Assembly: GCA_027574665.1 (NCBI GenBank)
Contig: CM050648.1
Location: 143,344,175 to 143,408,174 of the forward strand
Length of the DNA: 64,000 nucleotides
Origin: Rhynochetos jubatus
Taxonomy: Eukaryota; Chordata; Aves; Eurypygiformes; Rhynochetidae
Direction of reading: 5' to 3'
In this document: piece by piece, positions 34,761-47,770 of the stretch
Numbering within the stretch: position 1 is the first letter of the stretch
How the letters are laid out: every line of letters starts with the position of its first letter
Position numbers and translations under genes: made by a program
Notes under the pieces: generated by a model
Database searches by the model: none
The model's input: the letters and a program-made list of their open reading frames with translations, nothing else
What the model was told of the DNA's origin: nothing

Positions 34761-37700
34761 GTTACTCAACCTTTCTGTTTATCTTGTTTTTAATCTTATG
34801 TCCTTTTCTAAACCACAAAATAACCAACTTAAAATGCAAGGTAAAATAATCCATTTTTACCTTTTCTTTTTCTTTAAAATACATATTCTGACATTTCTAA
34901 GATTTCTTTGTGAAAATTTTTTTTTTAATTATTATTTCCTCTCCTCCCCTGTCATGGACACAGAAATACATGCAATTCCTTCAGTACTCACCTCCAGTTT
35001 TAAGGAAAGTTTGCTGAATAAGCTGGCTTCCGTTCACTTGTTTTCTCTGTTCAAGGCTCAGCACCGCACAGCGAGTGGTGGAAACTGAGGGATACCCAGC
35101 ATCTCCTGCAGACACATCCCCAGGTGGTGCTGGTCAAGGCTGCTGCATCCACTGAGAATTTGAACAAGCTGCCCTGTTGCAACCTGACATTTCCAAGTAT
35201 ATGAAAGAGATGGTTATATGAAGAGTACCAGATCTATCAGAGAGATCCATGCAGTTTCCATCTCTCCTAAACTGTATTGTTTTCATAAAATTCTCTGATT
35301 TTCCTTATAAAATCATTTGTCATCTGAAGGAGAACTTCACCCAGCTCTCCTGACTACTCTGATTGTCTTTGTAGGTCCATGAAGGCCACCACAGTAAAGG
35401 TGCATCATCTTTATGGAACACAGTAAGTCATTCAAGCACATATAAAATGATGCCCTGGGATTTCAGTTACACACCTCATAGTTATTTTATTGTGACAAAC
35501 TGGATATGTGGGGGACTGGTGTTACACAAGGGAGGGAGAGAGTCCACCAGTGGCCCTGTCCCTGGGAAAAATACCTGCCTGGTTCCCAACATACCTCCGT
35601 TTGAAGTTGCGGATCTGATGAAGGGCATTAACTCTTCCTCGTACCTCCTGCTTGTCTTCCTGGGTTCTTTCCACTTGGTTTCTCTAAAACCTGCTGAACA
35701 GTAACACATCTTCAAACCAGCTCGTTGGCACAGGACAGGAACTCCAGGAGTAACAAATACGGTTATCACCACAGCAACTTTCGTTTTGTTCAGCTGCAAG
35801 CCTTACCCTTGTTTTTCAAGGCAGGATGTCCAGAATAACTAGATCTGGAGCCAGTTTTCAATTATCCAGGACAGTGCAGCGTTTGGGTAGCTCAGGGCAG
35901 ATAAGCCATGTCCTGCATCACTATCTCGAACCTGTGCTACCTCTCACAAAGCTGGTTTGAATGCATTGGCATTGCATCCTCAACCTCCTGGATTACATAT
36001 CCAGAATAAGTGCAGGAGACACATTTTTACATGTATTTAGGGGAATTAGACACCCATGGCTGACTCAGTTTCAATGGTATTTAGCTATTTGTCTCTCTCA
36101 GGCTTTATTGACAATCCCAGGCAGAGCAGGAGCTGGAAATCACAGACAAAGCCCCAAGTCAAAGCTGGAGCCTCCAGCACAGCTGCCCAGCACTATCCTG
36201 TTGTCACCATTTGCTCTCTATTAGACATCCCTAAATGTATAGCCCATTACAGCATGTCTACATGCTTCAGAGAGAAAACTGCTGTTTGGGGAAAGCCATC
36301 ATGCGTGATTTCACTGGAAAGCCAGGAAGCCAAACCCCAACACAGAGAAGGAAGAAGAAGATCACTGATTTTAATGAGAAAGGAGAACTGCTCGTGGCTA
36401 ATGAATCCGTGTCTGGAGCCTGTGTGCTTCAAAAACGCCCCTGAGAACTTTGCTGATAAACATGGTCATCGTGTGTGAGCTGGAAATATTATGAGAGCTT
36501 TCAGTCTGATGCTGAGGGTATGCTGAAAAGGTCAATGATTTAATGGGCTGGAACAATTAATCTGGCACTTGTCTATACACCTGTCCTTTTAATGATGTGA
36601 CACATCTCCCTTCTGTGTTCCCATCTGTCAACAATTAAGCTATAATTGGTGGAAATGCAATTTATCTCAGATAGAGCTGATTAGTTTTCCAATAATCATG
36701 TTGCCAGCACTGAGGAAGAACGCTGCCCACGGAGAAGTGTACGTGGACCAGTCGATCCATATCACAGACTGTGCAGAGAAAAGACTCTGAGCATTAATTT
36801 ATCCATTTGCACTGTACAAAATTTGCTCTTACGTAGGCAATAAAACCATCAAACCTGCTTTCTACTTCTGGTGCTCAAAATTGTTTGACTGTGCTGCTCT
36901 CAATTGTATTAATCCATCACAACCTGTGGAGAGACAGACAGCAACTTGTCCTCTTCTCATCTTTCCTAACATCCATCCAGAGGCTGGAAATGAAAATGTT
37001 ATCTCTATTACTAAAGGTGAAACTTAGACATTTCTGCAAATTACAGAAGACGAGAAAAAATCCCACAAAGCGTGTGCTGCAACTCAGCAAGGATGGCTTT
37101 ACAGAGCTGTTTTTCTCTGAATAGCTCTGGATTCCAAATGCTTGGTGTTAGCTCATCGTTTGAAGGCTGAGTCACTACAGTCAACTATTGAGAGGATGAA
37201 ACTTGCCACTCAACGGAACTGGGCACACACAGCTTTGACCCAACTCCCGCGCCAGTGCCTGTGTTTTAGCAGAGCCTCTCACCTTGTCCCCAGCCTGCCT
37301 GCCTGGAGAGAAGAGGCTGGAGCACTGCTGCATCCCGGCTGGCAGGCACGGGTGTGGGATGGGTTTTGAAGGATAACGATGAGGAAACCTACACGGCGGT
37401 TGATTTTCGTGGTGCAGAACAATGCATAGTCAGAGGAGGAAAACCCAAGAGGGAAGGTTTCAGAGCAGTGGAGTGGGATTTGGCTGACCTAATTCCAGTT
37501 ATCCAAGGGCTGTGAAGATGGTACAAAGGAGTCATCTGCTCTGTTCATAGCTGGGAGCGCAAGAGGAGGAGTAAGGGGCATTGCCAACATTTCCCCTTGT
37601 TTATCCTAGGATGGGGTGAGTTACCTGCTGCTTAAAAAGGTGTTTCTGTATCTCACAGCACCTACCCAGCTTTGAGGCAAGGCTGGACTCATCCCATGGG

Positions 37701-40688
37701 TGAAACAGCCCAGATGCAGCACCTGCAGAGAATTCACATTGTTGTCAACTTTCACCAAAATGACAAAGAACGGAGATTTTATGCAGCTAATGACATGGCT
37801 ATGGGTATCAACAAATGGCCCAGCCCCGAAGAAAGGGGAGATGTCAGTCAGATAGATCTTCCCAGTTTTAGGATGCTTATGGTGGTGGCATGGACACGGC
37901 CAGAGCAACACGAGTTCCTCCGGCTCAGGTTTAGCTGAACCAGTTTTGCTGAAATGTTAAAAGAAAATGATAATGCTCAGCCTGAAACAGAAAACTGAGC
38001 CAGGGAAAGTCAGCATCAGTGGTTAATGTCTGGCAAAATCATTAGCAATTAAACGTACAATTTACAAGAAGAAATGCTGATGAACCTTACCTCTGTATTT
38101 AAAAAAGCAGGAAGGTATTTCAGAGACCGTGCAGCCAGGGCTGTTCTGTTATTGTTCCTGAACAGAAAAATGACTTACTTATACTTAGTAATGAGAGGTG
38201 TTAGGTAAATAATTTTGAACAAAGCCACACTGTAACTGGATCTCATCGAGCAGTCTGGACTAACATGATTTTCTAACCTTCCTGGGCTCTGTCCCATGTG
38301 GTGCTCAGTGTATTACAGGAATACAAGTTTTCAGCGTCATGCAACATCCTCCCTTCCCCAACACACATACACATTCAAAAGCAGAAAAACTCCACCATCA
38401 GAAGCACTGGGATATATCCACTAACCTTATTAAACCCTTTATCTGCCCTGCCTCACTGGAAGGTGTGTGACAGGCAACAGGGATTGCTTCAATCTGCTTA
38501 CACAAAGCCACAACAGGAAAGCGCCCAAGAACATCGACTTGAGCAGCTCCGTTACAGGCTGTACATGAAGATTAAAGTATTATCAGCAGCTTGAAAAATA
38601 TCAACCATGGCACATTTTGGTTTGTCTAACTAGGTATCCTCAGGCTGTGCCATGACAGCACAGCCCTAAACCACTTGTTTTCCAATGCTGGAAACGGCGA
38701 TTAAGCCCTTCTGGTTTCCAGCATTCTTAAGTAATTCCTGATGGCACAAAGGTCCTCTTATGATTAAAGAGGAGGGAGGCAGCTCTTTTTTCCCTTCTGA
38801 GCCTCTTTACTGGCTTCCTGTATGGGATGTTGCCCTTTCTGGGATGTCCCCTCCCTCCCAGCAGTGCTGGTGCAAGGATCTCTGGCCCAGGGGGAACACC
38901 ATCCATCTCCACTGTGGGGACAGAGCTGCCCACAGGTGCCTCCTTGGAGGAGTAGGAAAACAGTATTTCTTGCTTAGCACAAGGGTTGTAGCTTTTTGCC
39001 ACCTACTGACATGTTGTGGGAACGGCTCATCCTGTGAATTCCTGCAGAAAGGCTTAATCAGGCGCTGGCTCTGTCTGATAGTGCATCCAGCATTGTCCAA
39101 GCAGCCTGCAAAAATCAAAGTGAGAGTATATACAGCACTTGGCGCACTGACAGGACAGAAACACCTATTTGATGAGTTGTCCCTTGCTATAATTCCCTCC
39201 TTGTTCCATCCTTTGAGCACCTCAGTTCATCATTCCAGAGGGCAGGAACATGGGGGAAATCATGCATCTCATTTGCAAAACAAAGCCTTGGTTTCTTCCG
39301 CTTCTATCCTTCCCACAGTTCATCTTTTTTTTTTTCCCCCCTTCGTCTCCCCTAAAGTCTCTGTCTGGCTTTGGCCCTTGCCCAAAGCACCTTCCTTCTT
39401 CCTTAGCTCTGCTGAGGGTATCTGCTTGGAGGACAGAAGGTCTCTGCAGGACCTCGCACATTACTTAAGCTCCGTTTAAATCCTGTTTTGATGGCTTAAG
39501 CCACGCAGGAAGCTAACAGTGCTAACTGGTCACTCAGAGGCGACTTCAGCCTCGGTGAGGGAGCCGGGCGCACGTGTCTCCTGCCAGGGATGCTGAATGA
39601 GGAGTCATCTCCACAGCAGCAGTTCGGAAGCAGCTCTCCTCCTGTCATGGGGCTGAGGGAAGCTCAGCTGAGCTGATTCCCCTCTGCCCTCACCCTTGGC
39701 CTCCTAATGGCTCTTAACAGATTATGAGCCTTCACAGTGTCCTTAGTATTAGGAGATACCCGTGTTGGACCTGGGAAGCCTGAAATCTGAGGAATCCTTC
39801 ATCTGCTCAGAGCTTCTCCCTTTGCAGTCCATGCAGCTTTCCCTCTCCTTCACTCCCATCGGCAGCGTGCTTCACTACCACACACCCTCCGTGATGGGGT
39901 AGAGCAAAACCCTGTTGCTGATCCAGCTTCAAATTTCCCTGTTCCTCCTAAGTCACCCCAAGGCACAGCAGATACCCATGCTGGAATTAGCTGGTGGTCC
40001 AGGCAGGCTGCAAACAACAGGTTTAATCAAACCAGGTTTTATGCAGCATACGATTTAACGTCCAAAATGACTTTATTATCTTGGTATTCAATTAAAACGC
40101 TATATGACAACTATTCTGGGAGAAAAGAGGAGCAAGACGGCATCAGTTTTGCTGTCACCCCATGGAGAGACACACCTTTCATTAAATGCTGAAGCCCAAG
40201 CGCTTGCCCCTCACTCGATCCTGGTTATGAACACCATCCGAAAAGCCCCCAGCGCAGCTCACAACTTAAGGCTGCACCGCAAAAAAAGACTGAGCTTAAA
40301 ACCCAGGCAGCCCTTCTATTTAACACACAAATCACCTCCTTCAGTTTAGCCGAGCTGACCTAAAAATACGGCTTTTTGCCACACAAAGGCTCCCTTGTGA
40401 GACTTGTTGGAGCTGATTTTTCTTACAGTGCTCCTCTGTCTTGAAGAAAAAGTTACTGAGGCTTCATTTCACTTCGTCGCATTATATATGGGGACTGTGA
40501 GCCCATTACGGCTTCAGTTTGATGGGGATTGACAAAATAATACACTTAAAGCTTTTTTAAAGTCAGATGGAGAATGAGCATACAGTGCTGACACGGTTCT
40601 GGATGTTTTTCCAAACTCGATACTTAAAGAAGTAGATATTATTTCAAACAAAATTGATTTTGTTCAAAATGTCTCTGTACGTCTTTGC

Positions 40689-40707
40689 AAAAAAAAAAAA
40701 AAAAAAA
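40689..40707. repeat. Poly(A) run, 19 bases
   Basis: An uninterrupted adenine homopolymer without flanking target-site duplication or an adjoining recognisable retroelement. Confidence 0.8.
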
Positions 40708-41282
40708 TCAAAAATTGCACTTTTCCCTAAGAATTAGCCATGCTTTAAAAAAACAACAGAACAAGCTTAAGAATAGGGTTTTGGCTTGGGGTTTTTCCTC
40801 TGGTTTTGATTTATTGAAAACCCAATTTTTAGCCACAACACGTTATTGTCGTTATTTTGGTAAATATAATCTGTCACAATGATCTAGCTAGATGTTACTA
40901 AAAATAATCACAAAAATGTGGAAGGAAGTGCTAAAGCTAGAGCAGGAAAAAAGGCGAAAAACAGCATCTGCGTCCGTTAAAACCAATTTTTTGCTGTTAC
41001 CCTTGCTTCCAACCTGTATCTTGGATTTTCTCATTCCTACGGCTCTCCAGGTCCATTCCACTGTTGCGAGCAGAAGGACTGGAAGTGGCCATAAAGCAAA
41101 ACAGATTAAAATCTTCCTGCAGACCCTAAATCTTTGTTTTGCCTAAGGATTACCGTCTAAAGCCAAATTGCCCGTCCCCCTTTAGAAGCCGAGGGTGAGG
41201 AGCTGGGATCAGCCCACTGCTGCTCTGGGCTTTGATAACAGCCTCCTTCATCCTTCAGGCATATTACATTGCTCTGCCCTCA

Positions 41283-41298
41283 TTTTTTTTTTTTTTTT
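41283..41298. repeat. Poly(T) run, 16 bases
   Basis: An uninterrupted thymine homopolymer followed by a C/T-rich segment. No retroelement body was recognised beside it. Confidence 0.8.
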
Positions 41299-44200
41299 CC
41301 CCTCCTCCCTCCCATCTTTCCAAAGAAGATGATACTTAATTAACTACCTGCAGGGATCTTGTGCAGCTCAGTTAAAGTTCGGAAATTGCTTTGAAGGCAG
41401 CCAGCCTCCTACAGCTTCTAAGGACGAAGGACTCCGACTCTTTCTTACACCCACATGCCGCTCTCAGTCCCGAGAGCCTGTTTAGCTCTCCCTGCAGTGG
41501 GTACCAGTCCTGTCTGGACATTTGCAGCACCTCACACCACGACACCGGCCCCTCCACTGTAACAACTGGAGCACTTTCTCCATGCTTAAGCAACCAGATT
41601 TCCCATCCAGATCTAATATACAGGGATGGCTTCAGGCATAGATGAAATAAGCCATCTACTATGGAAAAAGCATGATGAGAAGATAACGCCATCGTGGTCC
41701 TGGAGACCTGGATAGCCTGGCTGTGGCTCAAAAATGAGGCTGTGTGGGGCTGGAGGCAGCCCTGGCTTCTGCTTCACCAGCCAGGTGCTCACTGCTCTGA
41801 GAATTTCCCAGCTCTGCCCTGTTTTCTTCCTTTTTAGCATCCGTGGCAAGAGCTTCTGTCTGCAGTCCCCCCATCGTGGGTGTATCAAACTTGAGGTTTT
41901 TCTCTATCATCTCAGCTAATGGCCAGGAAAACAGCCAGGAGTGCAAATCCACACTCAGGCTAAAGGCAAAGGAGAGTGGCTCAGCAGAGCCTGGGGAAAC
42001 GCTTCCATCACTTTGGTGTTTTACTCCAAGATGCTGATACTGGGATACTGTTTCATCAGTTCCCTTCTCACAACTTCCATCCCTCTTAAGGACCTCGGTA
42101 CGGCAAAGGCTCGGTGAACGCGTGCACCGGCTTGTGTCGATGGGAGGTCACAAATGACATGCAAGAGCAGGAATGAGCTATATGAGAGCTCCTGGCTTCC
42201 CTGTGGGACCCCCTGATGGTGGTCCACGAAGGTATCAGAGGGTTTCTCTTCAAGTAAAGTGGAAGAGTGCATGATTTTACGGCTGCAGGATCAGATGTTT
42301 AGTCTCCTCTCTGTAGGACTCTACAGAAAGCAGTCGCTTCTGGACAGGGACTTGAAGGACCTGGGACACAGCCAGTGTGATGCACGGGTTTCACCCTTCT
42401 GATGCAAGGCACTGATGAGTTGTGTTAAAATTATAGGGGTTTGGTCTTCATCTGTGTAAGAAGTAGAAAAATAACTACAAAATACTAAAAAATGAAAAAG
42501 ATCTATTCTTTAAAAAGAGCAGACAAGATGCTCAGTATCTGTCTGAGTTGGAATTAGGTAGCTGCAGAGGCAGAAAAGGCTTTTGTTTATCATCAAGAAA
42601 AGTCACGTTAAGTGGTTATGATGTGGAAATAATTAAAATGAATGAGGTCTCTCCTCTTCATTTCCCAGCTTTCAAGCACTCAGATTTTGTAACTGATGTT
42701 CTAGTTAAGCACAATAATACCTGCCTTTGTGCTCACACCAGGAACCTGAGAGGGGCACTGAGATCTGGAGCAGGGAGTGAATCCGCGTTAACAAAAACCT
42801 CCAAAGAAGATCATTACTCTTAACTCAGATGTGTTCAGATTCAGGACCCGTACTGAGAAAATAACACCCGCCTATGGCAACCCTACCTATCTATTTTGCT
42901 TGTTGGTGTAGAATGAAGTCCTTTGCCTCTGGGGTTCATGAACCTGATGGTCGTTAAGGGCTGTTTTTCAAACTGTGGTGTTTTTGCAAGGAACGTTTCA
43001 CACAACCAAGGAGGAGGGCGCTATAAAATTTGGCTCAACATACCAAAGTGCTTCTATTCAGATGGCTCCTGTCATAAAAATAATGAAATGCTTTTAGGGC
43101 AACGTTTTCCCTGAAGTAACTTCCCTTCAGTGGCGGATTTTGCCAACCATATGCAGATTGCCCTACTAGACAACGCCGGTGAGTCAGGTATGAAGTTGAG
43201 TCTTACCGTGCTCGCTGCCAGGACTTCCGCTCCTGGGGGGATGCCTCCAGCCACCGCCACCAGCTCCCCATGGCTATCATCTTCTAGCCATTCCCTAATG
43301 GCTTGCTTTGATGTCCAAGTGCTATATGATCCAGCGGTGCTGGTTTCATTGATTAGCATACAAATCATGCCCAGGGACTGGATGCTTCCTGCACTTAATT
43401 ATCCACTCGGTGCATTTCAAAGAGCCCAAGAAAGATGACTTTTAAAAAAAGACAAACAAAAAGATCCCAGACAGAAAAAATAAAATAAACAACCACCCCT
43501 AAATGTGAACAACATTGTCTCAGGGTTTCTGCTGATGCTTTTTTCACAGCACAGGAGGCACCACAACCTTCCTGTTGTCAGAAGAAAGGCGTTACTTCAG
43601 TGACCGGACAAATAAATGCACAGGAAGATCCTCCTAACCTTGAGGAGAAATATCCTTGCTTTCAGAGGGCAGCCAGTAACACAACACCTGCAGAAGCAAG
43701 CACATTACCCACACAATTAAAGCCTGTTAACATGAAACCCAGTCTTTTCTCCCAGATGGGTATTGTGGGTTAAACGTGCTGGAAGATGGGGATAGCAGAG
43801 CTGGGTTTGAAAGAAATACATGGGCTTTTTCCCGATCCCCTGAGGTGATACTACCTGAGGCTGTTCAGCTTCTGCCCATGTTTCCATCCTGCAATGCCTT
43901 CTGCCACAGACAGACATTTCCTAAGGGTTTAAGAGCTGTAGTCTCTTGGTCATATATAGCCAACATATGTTTCTCTATGGTGATTGTTCAGAGAAGTATG
44001 TGGACTTGGGCTTAAGTTCCCTTCAGGGGCCTCCTGAGGGACTTGAGCACCACCATATTTTGGTGCTGAAGCAGGTGAAGTAAAGCTGTGGTCTTCGCAA
44101 AGGACCTGAGCAGGGAGCCCTGAGCATCCGTCATCCTGGGATGCTTCGGAGAGGATGCAGCTGGCTCAGAGGGATGCAGCCCACATCCTCTAAGGTGGCT

Positions 44201-47200
44201 CTTCCTACCTGAAGGAAAAAGGACTCTTGCACAAATTCTCATTATTTTTTCCCATTTCAGTTGCTGTCCAGAACCAGACAATAAGCCCAAAAGTGTTCTT
44301 AAGAACGAAAAACTTTACTAAAAGGAAACAAGTGAGTTTTGAAATGGAAAAATAGGTTTTATAATTTCAAGTTTCCTTGATAAAGCTTAATCTTGTTTAC
44401 CTAGAAGGATTTGGCAGGTGGGATTAATTCCCTGCTCTTAAACATGAAAAAAATTGTCCTCTTTCTTAAACCATCCCAGAGGAGGCTCAGCTCTGCAACA
44501 AGTCAGAGCACCCAGAGTCTGCCTGCAAGGGTAGGATGTGATCCTTCCCTGGCCACGTGCACGTTGGGGAAGGGGATGTGGTGGGCACAGAACTTGGGGG
44601 CAACTTCTTGAGAAGTCCCTCTGCCTTCCTGCTGCTCTGGGAGATTGCTGCATCACACTGGGGGAAGAAAGGATAATCAGAGGGGGCTGGAAACCCAGAG
44701 GCTCAAGGGCAGGTATTTTTGTTCCTAGAGGAGATGTACACAAGAGCAGGGTTTAATCTGGGTTATTTTATAACCAAGTTGGAAGCTACTCAATGGGAAC
44801 ACACCCAGAGAGGGCAGTTGGTGCTGCCAGCATTCACCGGGACCTGAACTGACTCCAGGGGAAGTTACTCACAACGGCTGAGCTCTCAGTTCATCACAAC
44901 CAATATACAGAGGTCCACCTCTCCCTTCCTTTGCTTCCAGCCTTTCCTTTGCTGCCTGAACCTTTCTGGGAACTGGTTCAGATCAACAACCCAGCAAAAA
45001 TACATCACAAGGTGTAGAGGATTGCCAAAGGATACAACATTCTTGGAGGAGGGCACACACCTGGTCTGCACTCAGGACTGATTTTTACCCTGTTTCTGTT
45101 TTTTCCATAGGGTCTGGTAGTCCATTCTGCATGAAGAGTTCAATTTTTTATTGCCAGTCTTCCTGACATCACCTCTCGACCTTCTCAGGTATTTCCTTCT
45201 GGCCACACACAGCCCCTCAGGTGAATTAAATGTTGCCCTTTCAGTGAGACAGTTCATCAGTTCCACCCCTCTGATTTCTCACTGCTGCCTTCCTCTTCCC
45301 CTGATACTCCCCAGCCTCTACCCCTTTTTCCCACCCCTGCAGGGTAATTTGAGGAGTGGGTAACCAAGCACTTACTGTCAAGGAAGAGTCTGTTTAACCA
45401 GGTCTGGTTTAACCCTAGTGTGTAAAGCACATGAAAATACAAGACTTACATGTCCTTGCTCTCCCTCCTCTGCCCTATGGCTGTGCTTTATCCATCAGCA
45501 CAGACTTGCCTACCTGCTTTTCCTCTTGTTTCCTATTAAAGCCCAAGCAGAGAGATTAGACCTGTGCATCCCAACCTTCTTTAGCCTCATTTCTATGTAA
45601 AGCTGTTATCAGTCACACCAGCAAGCCCAAACCTCCGCAGATTATTCACCTCACACATCCGAGCCGGACCGTGCAGGGAGCGGTGGAGCAGATTCCCAGC
45701 AGAACCCAGACGCGTTGTAGATACTCCAGATCTTCGGAAAGCAGCCTGGTAAGACTTGTTGAACTAGATAAAGAGCAGCGTGGGGCACAGCCGGAGGAGC
45801 CAGCAGACTGTTAAGCAGTTGGAAGCGTTACAGAGCCTTTCACGAGGGGAAAAAATACCTTGAACTGCAGTAAATTTTGGCTTTAAAAGGTGCCAGATGT
45901 TAACATGGAGCAAAAACTGGGTACTCCGAATGAAAAATTTCTCTTGAAAGGACAAATCCTTTGCATGGGGTCTGTACCTTGAGATTTTTGAGTGACCACC
46001 ATGAATTCAGAGCAAGGAGCAACCCCCCAGCCCTGTATCCAGGTGTTTACAGCCAGACCGAACCCAGTGTGCTTGTGGTCGGAGGAGTCAGACAAGCCTA
46101 AATCAACCGAATTAAACAGGTAAGCCCATGATAAAGGACACTTTGAAAATTCACTCCTACAACTGTAGTAAGCCAAGCAGCCGGAGACCAGCAAACACAC
46201 GGCGCTGTGTCTGAGAACTGCGACTTTCCCTTAGAGTCTAAATTAAAGAAATAATAATTCTCTATTCATTTCTAAGCAAGTTGGGCCAGTCTATGGAAAA
46301 GTGGGCTGTGAGCACTGTTTAAATCATGCATAGCCTGAGGTTTAGGAGAGGTGGTTTTAGCTTTCATTCACTGCTTAAATCCATGTGTGCGTGGGGTAAG
46401 CTGGCCTAGGTTAGGGCAGCACCGTGATACGCAAATTCTGGGGATAGAATTCGACCAAACGTACTAGGAGACTACCCGATTTCTGAAGGAGATTTGACTT
46501 CTATGAAGAGGATCTGCAACTGATACATGTATGGTGAAAATAACCCACCAAACTCTCCTTTTTACTCACCTTCGCACAATTTTTCATGCTGTCTTTCGAA
46601 ACCAACCCAGTTCCCCGTACCTGCTTCAACACCTTCACTGCCCAGGCAAGAACCCCAGTGAAACCTCTTGCTGGGCAACAGCCAGAAATGGGGAAAATGG
46701 CCAAAACCCCTGGGGACACGACTGCAGCTGTAGTTTCATGGCCAGGGCTCCTTTTGCTGTCAGTGCTGGGTAAGGGGGAGCAGCACCCCGAGGCAGGGTT
46801 ACAGCCAGGAAGGCTGCGATGGGCAGCCAGGCATTAGAAGCGCGAACTGAAGCTATCACCTGATCCAGAAAGGTTTCTGAGAGCTGCTCAGGCTGAGACA
46901 GCTTCTGATGTAGCTGCTGTTTCAGGTGACCACTAAAGGATGGCTTGCTTTATTCCTGTTTTGTTAGCTGTAACTTACTGCGGTTCACCATTTTTCCCTG
47001 AAGTCCTAATTGTAAAGAAACACTTTGGTTTCTGTTGGGTGAAGTGAGGCAGTCTCTCGACTCTCTTCTGAGTTACAGGAGTCAGAGGCGTCGTCCTGTG
47101 TCAGGACCAGCTTTAGGGATTAATCCCCCCAGGTGCATAAAGTCCCCAGCAAAAACTACTTTGGCACAAATCCATAGGAGCTGTAATAACTGAGCACCAA

Positions 47201-47378
47201 CAAAAGGTAATTCCCAAACCAAATTCTTGCTCGTTTTTCATGCATTTCCCCCACCAACATATGTATGATCCGGTGTCTTAAGCCAGCTAATGCTAGATGA
47301 AGTCATTCTTTCTTGTATGGAGAGAAGAGGGTGAAAATTGCAGGTTTCCTGAGGATCCACACCCACGGTGTATCCCAA

Positions 47379-47770
47379 ATCATAGAACCGTAGAACAGTT
47401 TGGGTTGGAAGGGACCTTAAAGATCATCCAGTCCCGCCTCTTGCCATGGGCAGGGACACCTTCCACTAGACCAGGTTGCTCCAAGCCTCATCCAGCCTGG
47501 CCTTGGACACTTCCAGGGATGGGACATCCACAGCTTCTCTGGGCAACCTGTCCCAGGGCCTCCCCACCCTCTCCGGGAAGAATTTCTTCTTGATATCCAA
47601 TCTCAATCTCCCTCTTTCAGTTTAAACCTGTTACCCCTTGTCCTGTCACTACAGGCCCTTGTAAAAAGCCTCCTCCCCAACTTCCTTGTAGCCCCTTCAG
47701 GTACTGGAAGCTCCGGAGCCTTCTCTTCTCCAGGCTGACCACCACCAATTCTCTCAGCCTGTACGAGACT
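47379..47770 (-). mobile_element. CR1 LINE, 3' fragment (minus orientation)
   Basis: The + strand begins ATCATAGAACCGTAGAACAG and TTTGGGTTGGAAGGGACCTT, passes through the CCATGGGCAGGGACACC and TTTAAACCTGTTACCCC blocks, and continues into CTTCTCTTCTCCAGGCTGA and TCTCAGCCTGTACGAGAC. It is therefore about 100 bp longer at the element's 5' side than the copy at 19514-19804. The two copies look over 90% alike by eye across their shared part and point the same way. Confidence 0.94.

Noticed and set aside
38760-39479. Longest open frame in the window, 239 codons on the + strand
   Set aside because: No recognisable domain, a competing antisense frame (38807-39220), no splice or poly(A) support; it crosses a poly-T/poly-C tract. 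Probably chance.
41800-41920. Minus-strand frame reading LAEMIEKNLKFDTPTMGGLQ
   Set aside because: Protein-like in composition, but there is no convincing donor or transcript context and no family match.
42025-42130. Minus-strand exon-like stretch reading RAFAVPRSLRGMEVVRREL with an AAG acceptor and GTAAAA donor
   Set aside because: Weak splice sites, and its phase does not chain with the exon-like block at 43207-43339. No family recognised.
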